Positions 51,601 through 63,801 are shown, numbered from the stretch's first letter. The stretch: 64,000 nucleotides of DNA from Paramacrobiotus metropolitanus (GCF_019649055.1 NW_026570340.1:346676-410675), one strand, 5' to 3'. Translations and numbers: made by a program. Notes: a model not told the origin generated them from the sequence alone.

Positions 51601-53600
51601 GTGAGATCGCCAATATTATGTCCTGATTGCATCCGCTTAGAGCAACACAAAAACGCACCAGACATTCGTATCGAGCATGAGGAGATAGCCGAAATTTTTA
51701 AAGGCATCCATACACGTGGATGCAAAAAAAATTGCCATGGGCCGCTATCGGTTTGTGTTGCGACGTCGCCAATAGTGTGATTTATTCGAAGCCACCTAGA
51801 GCAACACAAAACTGCAACAAACTCTCGCGTTGGTCACAAGGAGATAGCCAAAAACTGGATTGCGCTAATATAAGTGATTGCTTAAACAAATTGTTCCATG
51901 CCGTTAGCGGTGTGTATCGTGAGATCGCCAATATTATGTCCTGATTGCATCCGCTTAGAGCAACACAAAAACGCACCAGACATTCGTATCTAGCATGAGG
52001 AGATAGCCGAAATTTTTAAAGGCATCCATACACGTGGATGCAAAAAAATTGCCATGGGCCGCTATCGGTTTGTGTTGCGACGTCGCCAATAGTGTGATTT
52101 ATTCGAAGCCACCTAGAGCAACACAAAACTGCAACAAACTCTCGCGTTGGTCACAAGGAGATAGCCAAAAACTGGATTGCGCTAATATAAGTGATTGCTT
52201 AAACAAATTGTTCCATGCCGTTAGCGGTGTGTATCGTGAGATCGCCAATATTATGTCCTGATTGCATCCGCCTAGAGCAACACAAAAACGCACCAGACAT
52301 TCGTATCGAGCATGAGGAGATAGCCGAAATTTTTAAAGGCATCCATACACGTGGATGCAAAAAAAATTGCCATGGGCCGCTATCGGTTTGTGTTGCGACG
52401 TCGCCAATAGTGTGATTTATTCGAAGCCACCTAGAGCAACACAAAACTGCAACAAACTCTCGCGTTGGTCACAAGGAGATAGCCAAAAACTGGATTGCGC
52501 TAATATAAGTGATTGCTTAAACAAATTGTTCCATGCCGTTAGCGGTGTGTATCGTGAGATCGCCAATATTATGTCCTGATTGCATCCGCTTAGAGCAACA
52601 CAAAAACGCACCAGACATTCGTATCGAGCATGAGGAGATAGCCGAAATTTTTAAAGGCATCCATACACGTGGATGCAAAAAAATTGCCATGGGCCGCTAT
52701 CGGTTTGTGTTGCGACGTCGCCAATAGTGTGATTTATTCGAAGCCACCTAGAGCAACACAAAACTGCAACAAACTCTCGCGTTGGTCACAAGGAGATAGC
52801 CAAAAACTGGATTGCGCTAATATAAGTGATTGCTTAAACAAGTTGTTCCATGCCGTTAGCGGTGTGTATCGTGAGATCGCCAATATTATGTCCTGATTGC
52901 ATCCGCTTAGAGCAACACAAAAACGCACCAGACATTCGTATCGAGCATGAGGAGATAGCCGAAATTTTTAAAGGCATCCATACACGTGGATGCAAAAAAA
53001 TTGCCATGGGCCGCTATCGGTTTGTGTTGCGACGTCGCCAATAGTGTGATTTATTCGAAGCCACCTAGAGCAACACAAAACTGCAACAAACTCTCGCGTT
53101 GGTCACAAGGAGATAGCCAAAAACTGGATTGCGCTAATATAAGTGATTGCTTAAACAAATTGTTCCATGCCGTTAGCGGTGTGTATCGTGAGATCGCCAA
53201 TATTATGTCCTGATTGCATCCGCTTAGAGCAACACAAAAACGCACCAGACATTCGTATCTAGCATGAGGAGATAGCCGAAATTTTTAAAGGCATCCATAC
53301 ACGTGGATGCAAAAAAAATTGCCATGGGCCGCTATCGGTTTGTGTTGCGACGTCGCCAATAGTGTGATTTATTCGAAGCCACCTAGAGCAACACAAAACT
53401 GCAACAAACTCTCGCGTTGGTCACAAGGAGATAGCCAAAAACTGGATTGCGCTAATATAAGTGATTGCTTAAACAAATTGTTCCATGCCGTTAGCGGTGT
53501 GTATCGTGAGATCGCCAATATTATGTCCTGATTGCATCCGCCTAGAGCAACACAAAAACGCACCAGACATTCGTATCGAGCATGAGGAGATAGCCGAAAT
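39700..53600. repeat. Satellite 1 zone V: 317-base units of the CTTAAACAA type
   Basis: About 44 units, mainly with CTTAAACAA(A/G)TTGTTCC in half A, CTCTCGCG, CGCTTAGAG and a mix of CGAGCAT and CTAGCAT. The extra C relative to the core explains the longer unit. A one-base insertion giving TTCCCATGCC marks units near 41,112, 42,382, 44,917, 45,235, 45,871 and 49,359. Unique changes include CTCTCGAG near 51,193 and loss of AC in CCAGACATTCG near 51,030. No gene or insert is seen. Confidence 0.8.
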
Positions 53601-56600
53601 TTTTAAAGGCATCCATACACGTGGATGCAAAAAAAATTGCCATGGGCCGCTATCGGTTTGTGTTGCGACGTCGCCAATAGTGTGATTTATTCGAAGCCAC
53701 CTAGAGCAACACAAAACTGCAACAAACTCTCGCGTTGGTCACAAGGAGATAGCCAAAAACTGGATTGCGCTAATATAAGTGATTGCTTAACAAGTTGTTC
53801 TATGCCGTTAGCGGTGTGTATCGTGAGATCGCCAATATTATGTCCTGATTGCATCCGCTTAGAGCAACACAAAAACGCACCAGACATTCGTATCGAGCAT
53901 GAGGAGATAGCCGAAATTTTTAAAGGCATCCATACACGTGGATGCAAAAAAATTGCCATGCGCCGCTATCGGTTTGTGTTGCGACGTCGCCAATAGTGTG
54001 ATTTATTCGAAGCCACCTAGAGCAACACAAAACTGCAACAAACTCTCGCGTTGGTCACAAGGAGATAGCCAAAAACTGGATTGCGCTAATATAAGTGATT
54101 GCTTAACAAGTTGTTCTATGCCGTTAGCGGTGTGTATCGTGAGATCGCCAATATTATGTCCTGATTGCATCCGCTTAGAGCAACACAAAAACGCACCAGA
54201 CATTCGTATCGAGCATGAGGAGATAGCCGAAATTTTTAAAGGCATCCATACACGTGGATGCAAAAAAAATTGCCATGGGCCGCTATCGGTTTGTGTTGCG
54301 ACGTCGCCAATAGTGTGATTTATTCGAAGCCACCTAGAGCAACACAAAACTGCAACAAACTCTCGCGTTGGTCACAAGGAGATAGCCAAAAACTGGATTG
54401 CGCTAATATAAGTGATTGCTTAAACAAATTGTTCCATGCCGTTAGCGGTGTGTATCGTGAGATCGCCAATATTATGTCCTGATTGCATCCGCTTAGAGCA
54501 ACACAAAAACGCACCAGACATTCGTATCGAGCATGAGGAGATAGCCTGAAATTTTTAAAGGCATCCATACACGTGGATGCAAAAAAATTGCCATGGGCCG
54601 CTATCGGTTTGTGTTGCGACGTCGCCAATAGTGTGATTTATTCGAAGCCACCTAGAGCAACACAAAACTGCAACAAACTCTCGCGTTGGTCACAAGGAGA
54701 TAGCCAAAAACTGGATTGCGCTAATATAAGTGATTGCTTAAACAAATTGTTCCATGCCGTTAGCGGTGTGTATCGTGAGATCGCCAATATTATGTCCTGA
54801 TTGCATCCGCTTAGAGCAACACAAAAACGCACCAGACATTCGTATCGAGCATGAGGAGATAGCCGAAATTTTTAAAGGCATCCATACACGTGGATGCAAA
54901 AAAATTGCCATGGGCCGCTATCGGTTTGTGTTGCGACGTCGCCAATAGTGTGATTTATTCGAAGCCACCTAGAGCAACACAAAACTGCAACAAACTCTCG
55001 CGTTGGTCACAAGGAGATAGCCAAAAACTGGATTGCGCTAATATAAGTGATTGCTTAACAAGTTGTTCTATGCCGTTAGCGGTGTGTATCGTGAGATCGC
55101 CAATATTATGTCCTGATTGCATCCGCTTAGAGCAACACAAAAACGCACCAGACATTCGTATCGAGCATGAGGAGATAGCCGAAATTTTTAAAGGCATCCA
55201 TACACGTGGATGCAAAAAAAATTGCCATGGGCCGCTATCGGTTTGTGTTGCGACGTCGCCAATAGTGTGATTTATTCGAAGCCACCTAGAGCAACACAAA
55301 ACTGCAACAAACTCTCGCGTTGGTCACAAGGAGATAGCCAAAAACTGGATTGCGCTAATATAAGTGATTGCTTAAACAAATTGTTCCATGCCGTTAGCGG
55401 TGTGTATCGTGAGATCGCCAATATTATGTCCTGATTGCATCCGCCTAGAGCAACACAAAAACGCACCAGACATTCGTATCGAGCATGAGGAGATAGCCGA
55501 AATTTTTAAAGGCATCCATACACGTGGATGCAAAAAAATTGCCATGGGCCGCTATCGGTTTGTGTTGCGACGTCGCCAATAGTGTGATTTATTCGAAGCC
55601 ACCTAGAGCAACACAAAACTGCAACAAACTCTCGCGTTGGTCACAAGGAGATAGCCAAAAACTGGATTGCGCTAATATAAGTGATTGCTTAAACAAGTTG
55701 TTCCATGCCGTTAGCGGTGTGTATCGTGAGATCGCCAATATTATGTCCTGATTGCATCCGCTTAGAGCAACACAAAAACGCACCAGACATTCGTATCGAG
55801 CATGAGGAGATAGCCGAAATTTTTAAAGGCATCCATACACGTGGATGCAAAAAAATTGCCATGGGCCGCTATCGGTTTGTGTTGCGACGTCGCCAATAGT
55901 GTGATTTATTCGAAGCCACCTAGAGCAACACAAAACTGCAACAAACTCTCGCGTTGGTCACAAGGAGATAGCCAAAAACTGGATTGCGCTAATATAAGTG
56001 ATTGCTTAAACAAGTTGTTCCCATGCCGTTAGCGGTGTGTATCGTGAGATCGCCAATATTATGTCCTGATTGCATCCGCTTAGAGCAACACAAAAACGCA
56101 CCAGACATTCGTATCGAGCATGAGGAGATAGCCGAAATTTTTAAAGGCATCCATACACGTGGATGCAAAAAAATTGCCATGCGCCGCTATCGGTTTGTGT
56201 TGCGACGTCGCCAATAGTGTGATTTATTCGAAGCCACCTAGAGCAACACAAAACTGCAACAAACTCTCGCGTTGGTCACAAGGAGATAGCCAAAAACTGG
56301 ATTGCGCTAATATAAGTGATTGCTTAACAAGTTGTTCTATGCCGTTAGCGGTGTGTATCGTGAGATCGCCAATATTATGTCCTGATTGCATCCGCCTAGA
56401 GCAACACAAAAACGCACCAGACATTCGTATCTAGCATGAGGAGATAGCCGAAATTTTTAAAGGCATCCATACACGTGGATGCGAAAAAAATTGCCATGGG
56501 CCGCTATCGGTTTGTGTTGCGACGTCGCCAATAGTGTGATTTATTCGAAGCCACCTAGAGCAACACAAAACTGCAACAAACTCTCGCGTTGGTCACAAGG

Positions 56601-59600
56601 AGATAGCCAAAAACTGGATTGCGCTAATATAAGTGATTGCTTAAACAAGTTGTTCCCATGCCGTTAGCGGTGTGTATCGTGAGATCGCCAATATTATGTC
56701 CTGATTGCATCCGCTTAGAGCAACACAAAAACGCACCAGACATTCGTATCGAGCATGAGGAGATAGCCTGAAATTTTTAAAGGCATCCATACACGTGGAT
56801 GCAAAAAAAATTGCCATGCGCCGCTATCGGTTTGTGTTGCGACGTCGCCAATAGTGTGATTTATTCGAAGCCACCTAGAGCAACACAAAACTGCAACAAA
56901 CTCTCGCGTTGGTCACAAGGAGATAGCCAAAAACTGGATTGCGCTAATATAAGTGATTGCTTAACAAGTTGTTCTATGCCGTTAGCGGTGTGTATCGTGA
57001 GATCGCCAATATTATGTCCTGATTGCATCCGCTTAGAGCAACACAAAAACGCACCAGACATTCGTATCGAGCATGAGGAGATAGCCGAGATTTTTAAAGG
57101 CATCCATACACGTGGATGCAAAAAAATTGCCATGCGCCGCTATCGGTTTGTGTTGCGACGTCGCCAATAGTGTGATTTATTCGAAGCCACCTAGAGCAAC
57201 ACAAAACTGCAACAAACTCTCGCGTTGGTCACAAGGAGATAGCCAAAAACTGGATTGCGCTAATATAAGTGATTGCTTAACAAGTTGTTCCATGCCGTTA
57301 GCGGTGTGTATCGTGAGATCGCCAATATTATGTCCTGATTGCATCCGCTTAGAGCAACACAAAAACGCACCAGACATTCGTATCGAGCATGAGGAGATAG
57401 CCGAAATTTTTAAAGGCATCCATACACGTGGATGCAAAAAAAATTGCCATGCGCCGCTATCGGTTTGTGTTGCGACGTCGCCAATAGTGTGATTTATTCG
57501 AAGCCACCTAGAGCAACACAAAACTGCAACAAACTCTCGCGTTGGTCACAAGGAGATAGCCAAAAACTGGATTGCGCTAATATAAGTGATTGCTTAACAA
57601 GTTGTTCTATGCCGTTAGCGGTGTGTATCGTGAGATCGCCAATATTATGTCCTGATTGCATCCGCTTAGAGCAACACAAAAACGCACCAGACATTCGTAT
57701 CTAGCATGAGGAGATAGCCGAAATTTTTAAAGGCATCCATACACGTGGATGCAAAAAAAATTGCCATGCGCCGCTATCGGTTTGTGTTGCGACGTCGCCA
57801 ATAGTGTGATTTATTCGAAGCCACCTAGAGCAACACAAAACTGCAACAAACTCTCGCGTTGGTCACAAGGAGATAGCCAAAAACTGGATTGCGCTAATAT
57901 AAGTGATTGCTTAACAAGTTGTTCTATGCCGTTAGCGGTGTGTATCGTGAGATCGCCAATATTATGTCCTGATTGCATCCGCTTAGAGCAACACAAAAAC
58001 GCACCAGACATTCGTATCGAGCATGAGGAGATAGCCGAAATTTTTAAAGGCATCCATACACGTGGATGCAAAAAAATTGCCATGGGCCGCTATCGGTTTG
58101 TGTTGCGACGTCGCCAATAGTGTGATTTATTCGAAGCCACCTAGAGCAACACAAAACTGCAACAAACTCTCGCGTTGGTCACAAGGAGATAGCCAAAAAC
58201 TGGATTGCGCTAATATAAGTGATTGCTTAACAAGTTGTTCCATGCCGTTAGCGGTGTGTATCGTGAGATCGCCAATATTATGTCCTGATTGCATCCGCTT
58301 AGAGCAACACAAAAACGCACCAGACATTCGTATCTAGCATGAGGAGATAGCCGAAATTTTTAAAGGCATCCATACACGTGGATGCAAAAAAAATTGCCAT
58401 GGGCCGCTATCGGTTTGTGTTGCGACGTCGCCAATAGTGTGATTTATTCGAAGCCACCTAGAGCAACACAAAACTGCAACAAACTCTCGCGTTGGTCACA
58501 AGGAGATAGCCAAAAACTGGATTGCGCTAATATAAGTGATTGCTTAACAAGTTGTTCTATGCCGTTAGCGGTGTGTATCGTGAGATCGCCAATATTATGT
58601 CCTGATTGCATCCGCTTAGAGCAACACAAAAACGCACCAGACATTCGTATCGAGCATGAGGAGATAGCCTAGATTTTTAAAGGCATCCATACACGTGGAT
58701 GCAAAAAAAATTGCCATGCGCCGCTATCGGTTTGTGTTGCGACGTCGCCAATAGTGTGATTTATTCGAAGCCACCTAGAGCAACACAAAACTGCAACAAA
58801 CTCTCGCGTTGGTCACAAGGAGATAGCCAAAAACTGGATTGCGCTAATATAAGTGATTGCTTAACAAGTTGTTCTATGCCGTTAGCGGTGTGTATCGTGA
58901 GATCGCCAATATTATGGCCTGATTGCATCCGCTTAGAGCAACACAAAAACGCACCAGACATTCGTATCGAGCATGAGGAGATAGCCGAAATTTTTAAAGG
59001 CATCCATACACGTGGATGCGAAAAAAATTGCCATGGGCCGCTATCGGTTTGTGTTGCGACGTCGCCAATAGTGTGATTTATTCGAAGCCACCTAGAGCAA
59101 CACAAAACTGCAACAAACTCTCGCGTTGGTCACAAGGAGATAGCCAAAAACTGGATTGCGCTAATATAAGTGATTGCTTAAACAAGTTGTTCCATGCCGT
59201 TAGCGGTGTGTATCGTGAGATCGCCAATATTATGTCCTGATTGCATCCGCTTAGAGCAACACAAAAACGCACCAGACATTCGTATCTAGCATGAGGAGAT
59301 AGCCGAAATTTTTAAAGGCATCCATACACGTGGATGCAAAAAAATTGCCATGGGCCGCTATCGGTTTGTGTTGCGACGTCGCCAATAGTGTGATTTATTC
59401 GAAGCCACCTAGAGCAACACAAAACTGCAACAAACTCTCGCGTTGGTCACAAGGAGATAGCCAAAAACTGGATTGCGCTAATATAAGTGATTGCTTAAAC
59501 AAGTTGTTCCATGCCGTTAGCGGTGTGTATCGTGAGATCGCCAATATTATGTCCTGATTGCATCCGCTTAGAGCAACACAAAAACGCACCAGACATTCGT

Positions 59601-62600
59601 ATCGAGCATGAGGAGATAGCCGAAATTTTTAAAGGCATCCATACACGTGGATGCAAAAAAATTGCCATGGGCCGCTATCGGTTTGTGTTGCGACGTCGCC
59701 AATAGTGTGATTTATTCGAAGCCACCTAGAGCAACACAAAACTGCAACAAACTCTCGCGTTGGTCACAAGGAGATAGCCAAAAACTGGATTGCGCTAATA
59801 TAAGTGATTGCTTAACAAGTTGTTCTATGCCGTTAGCGGTGTGTATCGTGAGATCGCCAATATTATGTCCTGATTGCATCCGCTTAGAGCAACACAAAAA
59901 CGCACCAGACATTCGTATCTAGCATGAGGAGATAGCCGAAATTTTTAAAGGCATCCATACACGTGGATGCAAAAAAAATTGCCATGGGCCGCTATCGGTT
60001 TGTGTTGCGACGTCGCCAATAGTGTGATTTATTCGAAGCCACCTAGAGCAACACAAAACTGCAACAAACTCTCGCGTTGGTCACAAGGAGATAGCCAAAA
60101 ACTGGATTGCGCTAATATAAGTGATTGCTTAAACAAATTGTTCCATGCCGTTAGCGGTGTGTATCGTGAGATCGCCAATATTATGTCCTGATTGCATCCG
60201 CTTAGAGCAACACAAAAACGCACCAGACATTCGTATCTAGCATGAGGAGATAGCCGAAATTTTTAAAGGCATCCATACACGTGGATGCAAAAATTGCCAT
60301 GCGCCGCTATCGGTTTGTGTTGCGACGTCGCCAATAGTGTGATTTATTCGAAGCCACCTAGAGCAACACAAAACTGCAACAAACTCTCGCGTTGGTCACA
60401 AGGAGATAGCCAAAAACTGGATTGCGCTAATATAAGAGATTGCTTAACAAATTGTTCAATGCCGTTAGCGGTGTGTATCGTGAGAGCGCCAATATTATGT
60501 CCTGATTGCATCCGCTTAGAGCAACACAAAAACGCACCAGACATTCGTATCTAGCATGAGGAGATAGCCGAAATTTTTAAAGGCATCCATACACGTGGAT
60601 GCAAAAAAATTGCCATGCGCCGCTATCGGTTTGTGTTGCGACGTCGCCAATAGTGTGATTTATTCGAAGCCACCTAGAGCAACACAAAACTGCAACAAAC
60701 TCTCGCGTTGGTCACAAGGAGATAGCCAAAAACTGGATTGCGCTAATATAAGAGATTGCTTAACAAGTTGTTCTATGCCGTTAGCGGTGTGTATCGTGAG
60801 AGCGCCAATATTATGTCCTGATTGCATCCGCTTAGAGCAACACAAAAACGCACCAGACATTCGTATCTAGCATGAGGAGATAGCCGAAATTTTTAAAGGC
60901 ATCCATACACGTGGATGCAAAAAAATTGCCATGGGCCGCTATCGGTTTGTGTTGCGACGTCGCCAATAGTGTGATTTATTCGAAGCCACCTAGAGCAACA
61001 CAAAACTGCAACAAACTCTCGCGTTGGTCACAAGGAGATAGCCAAAAACTGGATTGCGCTAATATAAGTGATTGCTAAACAAGTTGTTCTATGCCGTTAG
61101 CGGTGTGTATCGTGAGATCGCCAATATTATGTCCTGATTGCATCCGCTTAGAGCAACACAAAAACGCACCAGACATTCGTATCGAGCATGAGGAGATAGC
61201 CGAAATTTTTAAAGGCATCCATACACGTGGATGCAAAAAAAATTGCCATGGGCCGCTATCGGTTTGTGTTGCGACGTCGCCAATAGTGTGATTTATTCGA
61301 AGCCACCTAGAGCAACACAAAACTGCAACAAACTCTCGCGTTGGTCACAAGGAGATAGCCAAAAACTGGATTGCGCTAATATAAGAGATTGCTTAACAAG
61401 TTGTTCTATGCCGTTAGCGGTGTGTATCGTGAGAGCGCCAATATTATGTCCTGATTGCATCCGCTTAGAGCAACACAAAAACGCACCAGACATTCGTATC
61501 TAGCATGAGGAGATAGCCGAAATTTTTAAAGGCATCCATACACGTGGATGCAAAAAAATTGCCATGGGCCGCTATCGGTTTGTGTTGCGACGTCGCCAAT
61601 AGTGTGATTTATTCGAAGCCACCTAGAGCAACACAAAACTGCAACAAACTCTCGCGTTGGTCACAAGGAGATAGCCAAAAACTGGATTGCGCTAATATAA
61701 GTGATTGCTTAACAAGTTGTTCTATGCCGTTAGCGGTGTGTATCGTGAGATCGCCAATATTATGTCCTGATTGCATCCGCCTAGAGCAACACAAAAACGC
61801 ACCAGACATTCGTATCTAGCATTAGGAGATAGCCGAAATTTTTAAAGGCATCCATACACGTGGATGCAAAAAAAATTGCCATGGGCCGCTATCGGTTTGT
61901 GTTGCGACGTCGCCAATAGTGTGATTTATTCGAAGCCACCTAGAGCAACACAAAACTGCAACAAACTCTCGTGTTGGTCACAAGGAGATAGCCAAAAACT
62001 GGATTGCGCTAATATAAGTGATTGTTAAACAAATTGTTCCATGCCGTTAGCGGTGTGTATCGTGAGATCGCCAATATTATGTCCTGATTGCATCCGCTTA
62101 GAGCAACACAAAAACGCACCAGACATTCGTATCTAGCATGAGGAGATAGCCGAAATTTTTAAAGGCATCCATACACGTGGATGCAAAAAAATTGCCATGG
62201 GCCGCTATCGGTTTGTGTTGCGACGTCGCCAATAGTGTGATTTATTCGAAGCCACCTAGAGCAACACAAAACTGCAACAAACTCTCGCGTTGGTCACAAG
62301 GAGATAGCCAAAAACTGGATTGCGCTAATATAAGTGATTGCTTAAACAAATTGTTCCATGCCGTTAGCGGTGTGTATCGTGAGATCGCCAATATTATGTC
62401 CTGATTGCATCCGCCTAGAGCAACACAAAAACGCACCAGACATTCGTATCTAGCATGAGGAGATAGCCGAAATTTTTAAAGGCATCCATACACGTGGATG
62501 CAAAAAAAATTGCCATGGGCCGCTATCGGTTTGTGTTGCGACGTCGCCAATAGTGTGATTTATTCGAAGCCACCTAGAGCAACACAAAACTGCAACAAAC

Positions 62601-62692
62601 TCTCGTGTTGGTCACAAGGAGATAGCCAAAAACTGGATTGCGCTAATATAAGTGATTGCTTAACAAGTTGTTCTATGCCGTTAGCGGTGTGT
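53600..62692. repeat. Satellite 1 zone VI: terminal block next to Satellite 2
   Basis: About 28 units rich in CTTAACAAGTTGTTCT and in CATGCGCC in place of CATGGGCC (for example near 53,958, 56,179, 56,817, 57,132, 57,450, 57,767, 58,717, 60,300 and 60,616). A linked pair, AAGAGATTG with GAGAGCGCC, occurs at 60,437/60,486, 60,753/60,802 and 61,386/61,435, each 49 bases apart, and skips one unit. The CTCTCGTG form typical of the left block returns near 61,970 and 62,603, close to the array end. The CGCCTAGAG form also returns in units near 61,788 and 62,415. Confidence 0.78.
62528..62692 (+). repeat. Last Satellite 1 unit, truncated 7 bases into half B
   Basis: The final A half (62,528-62,685, 158 bases) is complete. 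It carries CTCTCGTG and CTTAACAAGTTGTTCT. Half B begins normally with GGTGTGT at 62,686-62,692 and is then replaced by Satellite 2. Beyond this point no Satellite 1 landmark (CCTAGAG, GGAGATAGCC, GCATCCA) is seen. Confidence 0.9.
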
Positions 62693-62704
62693 GCAAAAAA
62701 TTGC
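62686..62704. other. Junction of Satellite 1 and Satellite 2
   Basis: Satellite 1 reads GGTGTGT to 62,692 and the next bases are GCAAAAAATTGC (62,693-62,704). That 12-mer is found inside Satellite 2 unit tails and also, in A6 copies such as the one near 15,824, directly after the Satellite 1 stem-loop. The junction can be read in two ways: as a direct break from half B into the tail of a Satellite 2 unit, or as an exchange at this shared 12-mer with loss of most of half B. No target-site duplication or mobile element end is visible. Confidence 0.75.
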
Positions 62705-62852
62705 AAAAAAACGAGAAATAATTCCAAGAAACACAGCGCAGCACTTTCGAGAAATACTGTAAAAAAACGGGAAAAAAATATACTCTGATCGGGAAGGATT
62801 GCAATATAATTGCAAAAAACGAGAAATAATTTCGAGAAACACAGCGCTGCAC

Positions 62853-62869
62853 TTTCGAGATATTCTGGG
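62853..62869 (+). other. CENP-B-box-like 17-mer in Satellite 2
   Basis: TTTCGAGATATTCTGGG is compared with the conserved CENP-B box core NTTCGNNNNANNCGGGN. Eight of the nine fixed bases match; the mismatch is T for G at position 14. This copy differs from the others at two of the free positions. Confidence 0.5.
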
Positions 62870-63054
62870 AAAAATGGGAAAATATAGTCAAAACAAGAAA
62901 GATTGCAAAAGAATTGCAAAAAAAACGAGAAATAATTTCGAGAAACACAGCGCAGCACTTTCGAGAAATACTTGGAAAAATATAGTCAAATCGGGAAAGA
63001 TTGCAATAAAATTGCAAAAAAACGAGAAATAATTCAAGAAACACAGCGCAGCAC

Positions 63055-63071
63055 TTTCGAGAAATACTGGA
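63055..63071 (+). other. CENP-B-box-like 17-mer in Satellite 2
   Basis: TTTCGAGAAATACTGGA has eight of nine fixed bases of the CENP-B box core, with T for G at position 14. It ends in A, as the primate consensus does. Confidence 0.5.
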
Positions 63072-63163
63072 AAAAAAATGGGAAAAATATAGTCAAAACA
63101 AGAAAGATTGCAAAAAAATTGCAAAAAAAACGAGAAATAATTTCGAGAAACACAGCGCAGGAC

Positions 63164-63180
63164 TTTCGAGAAATACTGGG
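63164..63180 (+). other. CENP-B-box-like 17-mer in Satellite 2
   Basis: TTTCGAGAAATACTGGG has eight of nine fixed bases of the CENP-B box core, with T for G at position 14. It lies in the unit that starts at 63,121. Confidence 0.5.
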
Positions 63181-63372
63181 AAAAATGGGAAAAAATACCC
63201 AAATCGGGAAAGATTGCAATATAATTGCAAGAAAACGAGAAATAATTTCGAGATACACAGCGCAGGAATTTCGAGAAATACTGTAAGAAAATGGGAAAAA
63301 TATACTCAGATCGGGAAGGATTGCAATATAATTGCAAAAAACGAGAAATAATTTCGAAACACAGCGCAGCAC

Positions 63373-63389
63373 TTTCGAGAAATACTGGG
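63373..63389 (+). other. CENP-B-box-like 17-mer in Satellite 2
   Basis: Same 17-mer, TTTCGAGAAATACTGGG, in the short (92-base) beta unit. Alpha units read CTGTA here and lose a second fixed base, so the motif is specific to beta-like units. Confidence 0.5.
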
Positions 63390-63573
63390 AAAATATAGTC
63401 AAATCGGGAAGATTGCAATAAAATTGCAAAAAAACGAGAAATATTTTCAAGAAACACAGCGCAGCACTTTCGAGAAATACTGTAAAAAATGGGAAAAATA
63501 TACTCAGATCGGGAAGGATTGCAATATAATTGCAAAAAAACGAGAAATAATTTCGAGAAACACAGCGCAGCAC

Positions 63574-63590
63574 TTTCGAGAAATACTGGG
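63574..63590 (+). other. CENP-B-box-like 17-mer in Satellite 2
   Basis: Same 17-mer in the beta unit that starts at 63,532. Its spacing to the previous copy is 201 bases, about two units, because an alpha unit lies between. Confidence 0.5.
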
Positions 63591-63784
63591 AAAAAATGGG
63601 AAAATATAGTCAAAACGAGAAAGATTGCAATAAAATTGCAAAAAACGAGAAATAATTTCGAGAAACACAGCGCAGCACTTTCGAGAAATACTGTAAAAAA
63701 TGGGAAAAATATACTCAGATCGGGAAGGATTGCAATATAATTGCAAAAAAACGAGAAATAATTTCGAGAAACACAGCGCAGCAC

Positions 63785-63801
63785 TTTCGAGAAATACTGG
63801 G
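63785..63801 (+). other. CENP-B-box-like 17-mer in Satellite 2
   Basis: Same 17-mer in the beta unit that starts at 63,743, 211 bases from the previous copy. A further copy begins at 63,988 but is cut by the window edge before the informative bases. Confidence 0.5.

Larger units (their letters stand above)
1..62692. repeat. Satellite 1: tandem array of a 316-318 base dimeric unit
   Basis: A single sequence unit is repeated head to tail without interruption from the left edge to 62,692. Using the CCTAGAG site in half A as an anchor (first at 44, last at 62,573), I count about 198 units. The mean unit is about 316 bases left of 33,430 and 317 bases right of 39,700. All copies have the same orientation, and I found no inversion, transposon or unique insert. 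Copies differ by single-base changes, by the length of one A tract (mostly 7-8), and by small indels, which gives a patchwork of subfamilies. This is the organisation of centromeric or pericentromeric satellite DNA in eukaryotes; that location is an inference. I do not recognise the satellite family or species. The left end lies outside the window. Confidence 0.97.

Noticed and set aside
1-62692. CRISPR array
   Set aside because: There are no unique spacers of uniform length between short direct repeats; the whole 317 bases repeat, and no cas gene is present.
1-62692. CENP-B box in Satellite 1
   Set aside because: TTCG occurs on both strands (for example at ATTCGAAG and ATTCGTATC), but the A at position 10 or the CGGG end is missing; the best case matches about six of nine fixed bases.
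62888-63784. A 298-codon minus-strand open frame, with a low-complexity F/C/S-rich product
   Set aside because: It is a read-through of Satellite 2, whose period near 105 is a multiple of three and whose minus strand is T-rich and poor in stops. Overlapping frames on both strands are also open, and the repeats change length without regard to codons.
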